Assembly: GCA_005954745.1 (NCBI GenBank)
Contig: CP040678.1
Coordinates: 2,480,001-2,544,000 of the forward strand
Direction: 5' to 3'
DNA: 64,000 bases
Source of the DNA: Halostella pelagica
GTDB taxonomy: Archaea > Halobacteriota > Halobacteria > Halobacteriales > Natronoarchaeaceae
In this document: positions 35,637-43,636 of the stretch, piece by piece
Position numbering within the stretch: the stretch's first letter is position 1
Layout of the letters: the number at the start of each line of letters is the position of its first letter
The notes under the pieces: model-generated
Told to the model about the DNA's origin: nothing
Databases searched by the model: none
What the model saw: only the letters and a program-made list of their open reading frames with translations
Position numbers and translations under genes: made by a program

Positions 35637-37255
35637 TGCGGTCGTCTGAAACTGATGAGGGGATGACGAGGCGATCCCTTCTTCGTCGAGCCGCGGCTGG
35701 CTCGGGTGGAGTCGCTCTAGCAGGATATGGGTCAACTCAAGTCCCCCGTCTCTCGCCTATCGGACGCGCGGAGGCGGCTGTCGGTCTCGCTACTGTCGCT
35801 GCGGTTGGAGTCGCGGGAGTCGTTGGCGGGACGGCACTGGGCGCGCACGTTTGGGGCAATGACTCTGGCATCGATGAGGAGGAGTACCAGGAGCTTGTCG
35901 CCGAGGAAGTCCACAATGGACTCATGCAAGACGGCACGCGGATTGCCGGTGAGCAAGCAAATTTCTTCTCGCAAACCTCAAATGTTGCCGACCTAACGGT
36001 ATCAGCGGCCACGCAGGACGCTCAAACGGCTGCCGTCAACGAGATTCTGAACGGTTCCGACCGTTCGACTGTTGTTCAGGCAGCGAGCGACGCCGTGACG
36101 GGCTATTACGCCACAAATCAGAAAAACTTCCTGTTGCATTGGGATAAAATAGTTGGTGATATTCACGCCATGTTGAACACAATTGACTCGACTGATGCTC
36201 TCGGGTTCACGGACGTTTTCAACATGACGACCGACTACGATCATCCTCCAAACGCGTACAAAGGGGGTGTTAGCACAATATCCTACACTCTGCTGGATGG
36301 AACAACGTACGAGGCGGACAGTCCGAACGTTGGAGAGAGCGGCGGCGCTAATCACAAATTCGACATAACGATGACTGGACACAATGGGTCCAGCATCAAT
36401 CAAATCTACCTTAAGCCACCTGACGGTGGGTCGGAGGAGTTGATGGTCGATATTGCCAACGAATATAATGGTCTCTGGACTGAGATCCAGAACCAACACG
36501 ACAACGCCGTTTCGCAGGCTGAGACGGTGGCCGGCAGGATGCACGACAACTGGCAGGATGGGACGATCTCCAGGGAACAACTTGTCGCGGCGTCTGACTT
36601 GGCGGCAATCAGCCAGGAAGCGGACAATTTCGCTGAGGCAAATGCGGATCTTGCGTCTCTTGGTCTCCCGATCTCTGATCCGGCCGTGGTCATTGAACTT
36701 GAGGTTCCGCTGGAGGAAACGACCACGACCACTTCCACAACGACAGACGGCAACACGACGACCTCGACGACGACCACGACCACGACAGAACCAGAAACCG
36801 AAACTCGGCGCTATGGCGGGGTCTTGGCAATGCGCAACCCTCCTGATGGTGGTCTTCCGATTGGTTCACCTATCGATCCCAATGCGCTTCCGGGTCCCGT
36901 TTTCTTCTCCTACAATCGGAAGAATGAAAACGGGGAAAGAGTCGGCGCTCAGGTCGTCCTCCAGGACACGTTCACAATCGTCAAATCAGAAGGTGACGGC
37001 GATTCGGTCACGTTCCGGAATCCCGTTGATCGCGTTGAGCAAACGGATCTGTCCATCGAGGAATACGTGAAGGCAATGCAGACCTATCAATCTGCTGAGG
37101 AAGAGGCCCGAAACAGACAGATGGAAATCGTTGTTAATTCTGGTGGTGGATCTGGTGGTGGATTCTTGTCTGGCATTGCTGATGACACGCTCTTCGGTGT
37201 TGCTCTCGTTGGGGGCGCTTCTCTGCTTGGCCTCGAACTGCTCGACGACTACTAA
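35636..37255 (+). CDS. Spike-like envelope protein with Tat signal and C-terminal anchor
   Basis: A 539-residue protein. TRRSLLRRAAAG at residues 11-22 is a twin-arginine motif, followed by hydrophobic segments up to about residue 72. The large ectodomain is acidic with several N-x-S/T sites. Residues about 362-388 are nearly all Thr, a likely O-glycosylated stalk. The C terminus has a Gly/Ser linker (SGGGSGGGF) and a final transmembrane helix (about 515-536) ending DDY. Pleolipovirus VP4-like spikes have an N-terminal signal, a large ectodomain and a C-terminal anchor, and follow the VP3 gene. Expected to bind host cells and fuse membranes. Confidence 0.8.
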   Translation: MRSSETDEGMTRRSLLRRAAAGSGGVALAGYGSTQVPRLSPIGRAEAAVGLATVAAVGVAGVVGGTALGAHVWGNDSGIDEEEYQELVAEEVHNGLMQDGTRIAGEQANFFSQTSNVADLTVSAATQDAQTAAVNEILNGSDRSTVVQAASDAVTGYYATNQKNFLLHWDKIVGDIHAMLNTIDSTDALGFTDVFNMTTDYDHPPNAYKGGVSTISYTLLDGTTYEADSPNVGESGGANHKFDITMTGHNGSSINQIYLKPPDGGSEELMVDIANEYNGLWTEIQNQHDNAVSQAETVAGRMHDNWQDGTISREQLVAASDLAAISQEADNFAEANADLASLGLPISDPAVVIELEVPLEETTTTTSTTTDGNTTTSTTTTTTTEPETETRRYGGVLAMRNPPDGGLPIGSPIDPNALPGPVFFSYNRKNENGERVGAQVVLQDTFTIVKSEGDGDSVTFRNPVDRVEQTDLSIEEYVKAMQTYQSAEEEARNRQMEIVVNSGGGSGGGFLSGIADDTLFGVALVGGASLLGLELLDDY

Positions 37256-37257
37256 CC

Positions 37258-37812
37258 ATGATCCGTTCAATTTTTATTGCGCTCGTGCTGGTAGCTGCTG
37301 CACTCGTTATTCCGACTGCTGCGGCGGCACAGGAGGGCTTTGATAACACGACTGTCGCACCGGCAACTGACAATGAGACTGCTGACGACCTTTCAGGCTG
37401 TGATGTGAGGGTTGACAGACACACGCGTATCTGTGAGAGCAGTTTTGAGGATGGTCGATCAACTCTCGTCATTCGCAGCAACATTACCCAAGATGTGGAT
37501 CTGCTTGATATGGGTTCGTTCACTTCCGGTGGTGTGGTTCCCGAAAAATCTGTTCGCCTCAAGGAAGGGAGAAATCGCATCTCTCTCTCTGGACAAAAAG
37601 TCAATGGGAAGGCTGGAGTTTCGATCTCCACTGAACATGTAACTTTCTCTCACATTATCAACACTCGATCCACTCTGATCGGTGGTCCCTTCGGGGCTCG
37701 TGACGTGCAGGTTGCAGCTCTCTCCGGGGCGCTCTCTGTGTCTCTTATTGTGGTTATCCAGTCAATTCGGTACGTCACTGGTCGTACCGTCGAACCGGAG
37801 AGGATAGCATGA
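37258..37812 (+). CDS. Secreted membrane-anchored virion-type protein
   Basis: A 184-residue protein with a Sec signal peptide (MIRSIFIALVLVAAALVIPTAAAAQ, cut expected after AAAA near residue 24), a beta-rich ectodomain with N-glycosylation sites (DNTT, NETA, SNIT) and a Cys pair, and one C-terminal helix (about 150-170). It starts 2 nt after the spike stop and overlaps the next gene by 4 nt. Probably a second surface protein of the element; a homologue cannot be named from sequence alone. Confidence 0.65.
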   Translation: MIRSIFIALVLVAAALVIPTAAAAQEGFDNTTVAPATDNETADDLSGCDVRVDRHTRICESSFEDGRSTLVIRSNITQDVDLLDMGSFTSGGVVPEKSVRLKEGRNRISLSGQKVNGKAGVSISTEHVTFSHIINTRSTLIGGPFGARDVQVAALSGALSVSLIVVIQSIRYVTGRTVEPERIA

Positions 37813-38624
37813 CTGGATCCGAAATGTCTCCCGAAAATGCGCCCGAAACTCCGCCGGACGAGAAGCCAACAACGACTAACGTGTTGCTCGACCTCGTTAA
37901 ACATCGGCTGCTAACAATTGTTGGCCTGCTGCTGCTGTTCGGAGGTGTCACGCTGTATTTCGATTTGATTCCTTCGGTCCCACGGTGGCTAAAACTCGCT
38001 CTTATTGTCGGAGTGCTTGTTTCTCCGAGTGGCTATTTCGCGGCGAGCTACGTACTCAATCTACTGCCTGATCCGCAAATGGTATTCGTCGTTGATGTCG
38101 ATGCTCGTGAGCCTGACGGCGCTATATTCCAGTTTCCGGTTCGTGATTTCGCTGAGCTTGAAATTCTCGACGGAGAGCTTCATCAGGCTGCTCCAACTCT
38201 CTACTTCGCGCGAGAGGTCGATAAGGATGCGATGACGGCGCTCGGAAATTGGAAAGGAACTCTCTCGGATCGCGAACTCCTAACTGCTGTCTCAAAAATT
38301 GACGAGTGCCGCGGGATGCTCGAGGATGATGCCAAACGAGGATTCCAGATCGAGACACAGGCATGGTCAATCATCCGGGGCGCAACTCGCTCCGCTGTGC
38401 GGTCTGTGGTCGAGACGTTCGAGCGTGGATCGCTGCCTGATGAGGGGAAAGGTCTCGGACAGGAGATCGATGCTGCGCTTGAACAGTTCGACTTGGATAA
38501 GGAGATCCGTCATGTCGATAATGAGGGCGCGTCTGGTTCTGAAAACTCGTCGCCGGACGATCTCGGTGATGACCCTCTTGCTGATCCTGATGAATCTCAA
38601 CCGGAGGCATCTGCTGATGACTAA
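37809..38624 (+). CDS. Provirus two-helix membrane protein
   Basis: A 271-residue protein: Pro/Glu-rich first 25 residues, two transmembrane helices (about 30-53 and 60-85), then a cytosolic domain with [24 protein letters not shown] and long helices, and an acidic Ser-rich tail. Pleolipovirus genomes encode a conserved membrane ORF of this kind between spike and ATPase. Function unknown. Confidence 0.68.
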   Translation: MTGSEMSPENAPETPPDEKPTTTNVLLDLVKHRLLTIVGLLLLFGGVTLYFDLIPSVPRWLKLALIVGVLVSPSGYFAASYVLNLLPDPQMVFVVDVDAREPDGAIFQFPVRDFAELEILDGELHQAAPTLYFAREVDKDAMTALGNWKGTLSDRELLTAVSKIDECRGMLEDDAKRGFQIETQAWSIIRGATRSAVRSVVETFERGSLPDEGKGLGQEIDAALEQFDLDKEIRHVDNEGASGSENSSPDDLGDDPLADPDESQPEASADD

Positions 38625-38745
38625 TCCTCGTCGAGCGAGGAAGGCCGCAAATCGCACAGGCGAGCGGAGAGAGCGAAGCGAACGACCACGAGCCGAGCGA
38701 GCTGCGGCAGACCGTAGCGACAACGGAGGAACTCAAAATGCCTGA
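38617..38745 (+). CDS. 42-residue basic protein in overlap
   Basis: Starts [20 protein letters not shown] and has eleven or more Arg, rare in a haloarchaeal proteome. Its ATG lies 8 nt before the end of the upstream gene, and its TGA lies 8 nt into the ATPase gene, so it sits in the operon as a translational bridge. It may bind DNA. Low complexity means a chance frame cannot be excluded. Confidence 0.55.
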   Translation: MTNPRRARKAANRTGERRERSERPRAERAAADRSDNGGTQNA

Positions 38746-39721
38746 ATCTTCGAACGTCGATGAGCATTTGCTGACTGCTGCAAAGCTGAGTGAACAAATC
38801 CGCGGCGATCTTGACGGTGGTGCTGATCTACTCCATGACCACGCCGGTCTGATTGGTGACAGTGACGACCGCAGTGTTATGTCATTCCTCGATTCGCTCG
38901 GTAGCGAGTTCGACAGAGCGCGTTTTAGCGAAACCTCACTCGGTGAAATCGTCGCCTCGAAAACGGTCACTGATGGAGCGACTGAGGCAGTCCAAAACGG
39001 CAACTCGTCGCTGCTGTCTCATCTTGTCGGTGTCACTGAGCAGGACCTAAACGCATCGTCAATAACGCTTCCTGCTCGGCTGCTTGACCGACTCGATAAC
39101 GACGGTGCGCTGACGACTGTGCTTGCTGCTGGCGACCCTAACAGCGGCAAGACAAACACGATGTGGCTCCTTTCTGAACTCGCTCGCGCGAAGTGGGAGA
39201 ACCTGCTGGTCATCTCAAACGCTCGCGCTGACGCAGTTGACGAGCGCGTAACATCTGCTCACGATCTCGCAGTCCGCTTGCTCGAAAATCGCGAGGTCCC
39301 GAAAATGGTCGTTATTGACGAGGGCTCTACTCACTTCGACGCACGCACGAATTCTTATGAGGTGTCTTCGCAGTGGTCCCCGATGCTAAAACGGATGAGT
39401 AAACTCGGCGTCGAGGTCTGCGGTGTCATCGGTCACACCGGAAAAGACGTCGATCCAGAAGTGAAACGACTCACCTCGCTTGCCATGTATAAACTGGCTC
39501 CTGAGGTTGTCGAGTTCTTCGACTGCTGGCCTGCTGAGGACGACTATCCCGACGAGCGTCTTTTCGGTGGCTCGCTGAAGGATCTTGAATCGACCGACGT
39601 AGAATATGACCCTGACGAACCCGCGCCGTGGAGTTGGAATCTTGAACCGGACCTGTTCGCTCTCGATCTCGACTGGGAAGCGCTCCTGGACGAACTCCGC
39701 GATCGAGGTCCTACAGAGTAG
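38738..39721 (+). CDS. VP8-like P-loop ATPase
   Basis: A 327-residue protein with Walker [12 protein letters not shown] near residues 130-140 and Walker [11 protein letters not shown] near 190, followed by a sensor-like GVIGHTGKD. The N-terminal 125 residues are helical and acidic. Pleolipoviruses end their conserved gene set with a P-loop ATPase (VP8-like in HRPV-1) of this size. Role in assembly or genome handling is inferred. Last gene of the structural block. Confidence 0.78.
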   Translation: MPESSNVDEHLLTAAKLSEQIRGDLDGGADLLHDHAGLIGDSDDRSVMSFLDSLGSEFDRARFSETSLGEIVASKTVTDGATEAVQNGNSSLLSHLVGVTEQDLNASSITLPARLLDRLDNDGALTTVLAAGDPNSGKTNTMWLLSELARAKWENLLVISNARADAVDERVTSAHDLAVRLLENREVPKMVVIDEGSTHFDARTNSYEVSSQWSPMLKRMSKLGVEVCGVIGHTGKDVDPEVKRLTSLAMYKLAPEVVEFFDCWPAEDDYPDERLFGGSLKDLESTDVEYDPDEPAPWSWNLEPDLFALDLDWEALLDELRDRGPTE

Positions 39722-40056
39722 ATCGGATGGTCCCCTCCTGTTCTTCGTGTTGTCGCTGCTCGACCGCCGCCCCGATCAGGCCGCACTCCCAACCCACCCG
39801 GCCACCCTCCCTATCCTACAGGCCGGGTCGTATCATCGTAACTACGGAACAGAAGGCCGAACAACACCTCCGAGGGAGGCACCCGTCTTTGCCCCCCTCC
39901 CATGGGGGGTAAACACGGAAGGCCGACCGTTCGCCCCCGAGCGGAGCGACGGGGGCACGACCTTGCTGTTGTCGCCAGTATGAACGAGCGAGCGTAATAC
40001 CCGTCTCGGAGCGCCGGAGGCGCGAGAATACGGCGTTTCTTGCGCGGGCGAGTGAT
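39722..40056. other. Non-coding gap in the provirus with three GC hairpins
   Basis: No gene. Three stems follow one another: CCTCC/GGAGG at 39867-39879, CCCCCC/GGGGGG at 39892-39909 and GCCCCCG/CGGGGGC at 39933-39956. They separate the plus-strand structural block from the converging minus-strand genes, so termination in both directions is the simplest reading; a replication structure is the alternative. GAAGGCCG occurs twice here and, as GAAGGCCGG, before the integrase. Confidence 0.55.
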
Positions 40057-40524
40057 TCAGTGGTTCTGTTCATATGCTCGAACTGCGTGGATGATTTGTT
40101 CTAATGATTCGTCTTTGCCTGAAAACGTATATGATATGTTAGGTGTATGGATGTGGAGTACCCTGCGACGAAATAATAGTCCCAACAGTAGTATGATTAG
40201 ACCTATAGAAACGGATATCATCGCAATAATTTCAGCAATTTCTATATTCAATAGCTGGTGCAAGAAATATGATGATGCCCCTATTACCAATCCTGCAACC
40301 CCTGCTGAAGCGAAGTTATCTGGATAGGATGGTAGTTTATATTGTACTGAATTCACCTCGCTGAGTGATATGTCAATGACTTCGTTACCTCCTGCGAATA
40401 TGAGCCGATTTGTAGTACACGCAATATTCCCTTTCTTGTTTTCCGCAATAGCTTCTCTGCCATTGAATACTGATGTCTCAGTAACAACTTTTTCATTTTC
40501 AACTAGATATTCGTTGATATCCAT
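40057..40524 (-). CDS. AT-rich accessory membrane protein with PH-like domain
   Basis: A 155-residue protein in DNA clearly more AT-rich than its surroundings. Residues 1-60 (VVTETSVFNGREA, KGNIACTTNRLIFAGGNEVIDISLSEVNSV) resemble a bacterial PH domain; two transmembrane helices (about 72-92 and 97-118) interrupt it, and the closing SYTFSGKDESLEQIIHAVRA resumes the PH pattern. It is oriented against the structural genes, next to the repressors, as expected for a lysogenically expressed cargo gene. Confidence 0.65.
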   Translation of the reverse strand: MDINEYLVENEKVVTETSVFNGREAIAENKKGNIACTTNRLIFAGGNEVIDISLSEVNSVQYKLPSYPDNFASAGVAGLVIGASSYFLHQLLNIEIAEIIAMISVSIGLIILLLGLLFRRRVLHIHTPNISYTFSGKDESLEQIIHAVRAYEQNH

Positions 40525-40554
40525 ATTTTACTAATTGATAATGATTGAACCCGA

Positions 40555-40839
40555 TTACAAAATAGTTCTTTTTCTGGGGTAGGGCTGATGAGCTGCATCA
40601 ATCTCTCCATCAAGATACAGCTGACCCCAAGTAGTAATCTCGTAGGCGTTCCGGTGAATCGGAGCAATCATTCCGGCGTCGGCCAGCAGTTTACATCGGT
40701 CCCTGATTGTCCCTTCTGGTGCTTCGATATACACAGAAGAGGCTATCAGGGACGGCGAGGACCACGATTCGTCTGCGAGGTGTTCGAGTATCCGGTCGTC
40801 CAGGAGGGTCATCCACGTATCCGACCGTCGGAAGGGCAT
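40555..40839 (-). CDS. PhiH1-repressor-like winged-helix protein (second)
   Basis: A 94-residue protein: WMTLLDDRILEHLADES, then a recognition region IRDRCKLLADAGMIAPIHRNAYEITTWGQLYLDGEID. It is a paralogue of the neighbouring gene, with the same WMT-x-x-DDR opening and YLDGEID end. Its ATG overlaps the stop of that gene (TAATG). PhiH1-type repressors hold haloarchaeal viruses in lysogeny. In SNJ2, two small proteins encoded with the integrase are required for integration; this pair could serve either role. Confidence 0.75.
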   Translation of the reverse strand: MPFRRSDTWMTLLDDRILEHLADESWSSPSLIASSVYIEAPEGTIRDRCKLLADAGMIAPIHRNAYEITTWGQLYLDGEIDAAHQPYPRKRTIL

Positions 40840-41165
40840 TATTCAGTTGTCTCGTTGGTTCCGTTCGCGTTTCCATTTCCGTTGCCGTTCTCGACCTCTA
40901 TCGGGTCGTCCTGTGAATCTTCACTGGTGTCGATCTCGCCGTCCAGGTACCGCTCACCGCGCTCAGTGATCACGTAGACGCCGTTCCCGACGTTCTTTAT
41001 TAGCCCGTGATTTGCCAGTTCTCGACACCTTTCCGCGATGTACTGTCTGGAGTATCGAATCGGTCCTTCTTCCATCATCTCTGTCGGGGACCCGTGTTCG
41101 TGTTCCTGAATGTACTCCAGTACACGGTCATCGACGATTGTCATCCAGCGTCCGGACTTACGCAT
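40839..41165 (-). CDS. PhiH1-repressor-like winged-helix protein (first)
   Basis: A 108-residue protein starting MRKSGRWMTIVDDRVLEYIQ. The winged helix covers about residues 8-75 (YIAERCRELANHGLIKNVGNGVYVITERGERYLDGEID), followed by an acidic and Asn-Gly-rich tail. ATG 41165 is chosen over one six codons upstream to match the paralogue. It is divergent from the integrase gene; a perfect 22-bp palindrome begins 47 bp upstream and is a likely operator. Confidence 0.78.
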   Translation of the reverse strand: MRKSGRWMTIVDDRVLEYIQEHEHGSPTEMMEEGPIRYSRQYIAERCRELANHGLIKNVGNGVYVITERGERYLDGEIDTSEDSQDDPIEVENGNGNGNANGTNETTE

Positions 41166-41211
41166 TATCTTTCTTAGTCTCATTCCGATTCCGACAAACG
41201 TAGTACTGGCT

Positions 41212-41233
41212 TAATAATGAAAGAGCATTATTA
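41212..41233. promoter_or_regulatory. Palindromic operator candidate
   Basis: TAATAATG (41212-41219), six bases, CATTATTA (41226-41233): a perfect inverted repeat in the 218-bp gap between the two repressors and the divergent integrase. Its AT content would also suit an overlapping TATA box. Confidence 0.55.
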
Positions 41234-41337
41234 GGAATAGAATACAGACGCCGTAAACTATAACATACAAGGAATGGAAATGTTGGCTGCGGAGCCACCA
41301 AACGGGTCGTAGATGACTCTGGTTGGTAAGTAAGGAA

Positions 41338-41359
41338 GGCCGGTGCGCCAACACCGGCC
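41338..41359 (+). promoter_or_regulatory. Hairpin in the integrase leader
   Basis: GGCCGGTG / CACCGGCC, 8 bp with a 6-nt loop, 25 bp before the integrase ATG. It could hide the ribosome entry region or act as a protein-binding site. Confidence 0.4.
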
Positions 41360-41383
41360 GAAGGTGGTTCCGTGGTGTTTGCC

Positions 41384-42709
41384 ATGAACGGAACCAGCGT
41401 GGGGCCGAAACCCCACAACGACGCGGACGCATCACTCGGTCAAAAGCCCACCGCTGCCGACGCCCCGGAGCTGCCGGACGGCCTCGAACCGGACCACCAC
41501 GACCCCGATTCGTTCTCGGTCCGCTGCACGACGTGCGGTCCTCTGAATACTATCGATTCTCGCGCTCGCGCTCACCGGAAGGCCGATAATCACGGACTCA
41601 ACTGCGCGCCGACTGGCGTTACTCCAGTTTCCGAGATACGGGTCGCCACTGACGGCGGTCGCCCTGATCCCGGTGACCTCTCCCCCCGAAAGGCCGTCGA
41701 ACGGTACCTCCGTCGACGCCGTGCCGACGCGACCGAAGCCACGGTGAAAGCATGGAAGTACCGCCTGAAGCTGTTCGTCGAGTGGGTCGAGGGCATCGGC
41801 ATCGAGCGCGTCGAGGAGATACGCCCCTACGACCTCGATGAGTACTACGAACTCCGCAGCGGCGCGGTTGCGGTCACCACGCTCGAAGGTGAGATGTGGA
41901 CGCTTCGGAAGTTCATCGAGTACCTGGAACAACTCGACGCCATCGACGACGGGTTATCCGAGGCCGTCCGCATCCCGGACCTCGACGACTCCGAACGCTC
42001 GAACGACGCCGTTCTCGAACCGGACGACGCGCTCCCGTTGATCGAGTACTACCGCAACAACGAGAACGACCGCGCGACCCGCGCTCACGTCTTCCTCGAA
42101 CTCGCGTGGTACACCGGCGCTCGGCAGGGCGGCATTCGCGCGCTCGACCTCCGCGACGTTCACGCCGATGAGAACTACCTGTCCGTCTGCCATCGTCCCG
42201 ACACGGGCACGCCGCTGAAGAACAAGGAGGACGGCGAGCGCCCGATCGCCGTTCCCGCGGAGATCATCGAGGTCCTTCAGGAGTATATCCGAAACCATCG
42301 CTACGACGTTCACGACGACCACGGCCGCCAGCCGCTCCTTTCCAGCGCGAAGGGCCGACCGACGGAGAACACGGTTCGAAACTGGTCCTACCTCGCCACG
42401 CAACCCTGCCTTCACTCCGCCTGTCCGCACGGGAAGGAACGGGACACCTGCAAGTACACCGATTTCACCCACGGCAGCAAGTGTCCCTCCTCCCGCTCAC
42501 CCCACCGGATTCGGACCGGCTCCATCACCTGGCAACTCGACGTGGGCCTTCCGCCCGAGGTCGTCGCCGAACGGGTCAACGCTACCCTCGACGTGATCGA
42601 GCAGCACTACGACGCCGCTTCCGCGCGCGAACAGATGGAGCGGCGACGCCGCCCGTACATCGACCAGCTCGAACTCGACGGTGATGCCGACACGGAGGCA
42701 GCCGAGTAA
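41384..42709 (+). CDS. int: SNJ2-type tyrosine integrase
   Basis: A 441-residue tyrosine recombinase. A zinc-finger-like N terminus (CTTCGPLN...HRKADNHGLNC, about residues 46-75) precedes a SAM-like core-binding domain (about 95-200). In the catalytic domain, TGARQGGIRALDL supplies Arg near 246, HRIRTGS supplies His and Arg near 373-376, and EQHYD supplies the Tyr near 409. A Cys/His-rich insert (CLHSACPHGKERDTC...C) lies about 343-367. ATG 41384 is used; GTG 41372 is possible. It faces attR, 55 bp away. It should cut and join the 15-bp cores. Confidence 0.9.
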   Translation: MNGTSVGPKPHNDADASLGQKPTAADAPELPDGLEPDHHDPDSFSVRCTTCGPLNTIDSRARAHRKADNHGLNCAPTGVTPVSEIRVATDGGRPDPGDLSPRKAVERYLRRRRADATEATVKAWKYRLKLFVEWVEGIGIERVEEIRPYDLDEYYELRSGAVAVTTLEGEMWTLRKFIEYLEQLDAIDDGLSEAVRIPDLDDSERSNDAVLEPDDALPLIEYYRNNENDRATRAHVFLELAWYTGARQGGIRALDLRDVHADENYLSVCHRPDTGTPLKNKEDGERPIAVPAEIIEVLQEYIRNHRYDVHDDHGRQPLLSSAKGRPTENTVRNWSYLATQPCLHSACPHGKERDTCKYTDFTHGSKCPSSRSPHRIRTGSITWQLDVGLPPEVVAERVNATLDVIEQHYDAASAREQMERRRRPYIDQLELDGDADTEAAE

Positions 42710-42764
42710 GATGATCCACCAGAGTCACCACGCTGAACCCCCCGCTCACGGACTTAGATGCACA

Positions 42765-42779
42765 TCGCGCCGGCCCACT
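42765..42779 (+). repeat. attR core of the provirus
   Basis: TCGCGCCGGCCCACT, identical to attL at 32362-32376, 55 bp after the integrase stop. Beyond it the sequence no longer matches the tRNA flank. Confidence 0.9.
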
Positions 42780-43045
42780 TTTCCCGCATCGCAACGACGA
42801 GGAGCGGAGCGACGAGTCTGCGATGCGTGACAAATAGACAGCAAGGGAAGACTCGCTTTGCTCGTCTTTCCGTATTCGACATTCGCGCTGGCCTACGTTC
42901 CCCAATTTCGTAATGACAAGGAGCGCAATCGCTCTACTGTGTCGCTCAGTGCATCTCCACTGGTGATGCCGACTATCTCGACACCTTCAGGTTACAACTA
43001 CGGCCACACTCGCGTGAGCGTTCAGTGGGTTCGATACCAGGAATC
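42780..43045. other. Non-coding right flank of the provirus
   Basis: No gene is convincing. It has a stem CGCATCGCA/TGCGATGCG (42785-42793 with 42819-42827), an imperfect hairpin around 42847-42873, and the tRNA-like remnant at 42874-42896. Confidence 0.5.
42874..42896 (+). repeat. Second, decayed tRNA-Pro 3' end
   Basis: Aligned with 32354-32375 of tRNA-Pro, 20 of 22 bases match with one inserted C; both mismatches are C to T. It extends into the T-loop, further than the attR core. Best read as the scar of an earlier integration at this tRNA. Confidence 0.55.
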
Positions 43046-43342
43046 TCAATCACTAGTGTTCTCGATAGCGATCCAGCTTTCCTGCTTAACGAAGGTCTCG
43101 ATCCCGTCACGTCGGTCGAAATCGCAGTATCCGACTCCTTCATCTAGTTGGGCGACAGTCTGGGCTTCGATGCGGGTTACGTTCTCAGCGTTGAGGACAC
43201 AGTGGTTCGCCGCCGTATCCGGACGCAATGCATAGAGCCAATTCGAGCCATACGGTCTCACGACGACGTTGTAGGCCTCCGTTGTTCCATCAACGAAGTG
43301 GACCGTCGTCGGGTCGTCTTCGTCACCGTTTGAATCACTCAT
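43046..43342 (-). CDS. Small soluble protein, unknown
   Basis: A 98-residue acidic protein starting MSDSNGDEDDPTTVHFVDGTTEAYN, predicted beta-rich, with two Cys. It lies outside both attachment-like repeats. ATG 43342 is taken because the frame upstream turns basic and Leu/Arg-rich. No family recognised. The following 294 bp (43343-43636) hold only the promoter region of the ZIP gene. Confidence 0.55.
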   Translation of the reverse strand: MSDSNGDEDDPTTVHFVDGTTEAYNVVVRPYGSNWLYALRPDTAANHCVLNAENVTRIEAQTVAQLDEGVGYCDFDRRDGIETFVKQESWIAIENTSD

Positions 43343-43636
43343 TTGTATCAGCCCTCCTCTGTTGAAGTTCGTCGTGTCGCGGCTTAGTAGTTCCCACCGC
43401 TGTAGAACACAGTCCGTCGATGACAGTCGGTACACCATTCGATTCCACCGATGCTGACTGAGTAAGGGTTGGTTCGCGAACTGTTCGACCTTCTGTACAG
43501 CCCTGTACCGACTCGGATCGAAAGTTACAGTCTGTTAGGCATGTTTTCCGGCGGTAAGACTACTCCGCCGTTCCGGGCGATAACAACACTGCGGATCCGA
43601 CCACTTTCAACTGGGTAGCTATAGTACTGCTAGAGA

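Larger units (their letters stand above)
32362..42779 (+). mobile_element. Integrated betapleolipovirus-like provirus (SNJ2-type), about 10.4 kb
   Basis: It is bounded by the 15-bp attL/attR repeats at tRNA-Pro. Contents in order: Cys-rich small protein, HUH Rep, an eight-gene plus-strand block of overlapping genes with a four-helix membrane protein, spike-like protein and P-loop ATPase, then reverse-strand membrane protein and two winged-helix repressors, and an SNJ2-type integrase facing attR. Base composition is visibly more AT-rich from 34.6 to 41.3 kb. All frames are open, so it may be a live provirus. Betapleolipovirus genomes such as HRPV-3 and HGPV-1 are about 9-10 kb. Assignment rests on gene order and protein features, not on a search. 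Confidence 0.85.

Noticed and set aside
36716-36800. ACG/ACC-rich tract as a non-coding microsatellite
   Set aside because: It is in frame inside the spike-like gene and encodes the poly-Thr stalk.
43046-43342. Gene belonging to the provirus
   Set aside because: It lies beyond attR and beyond the decayed tRNA-Pro copy, so there is no boundary that includes it.
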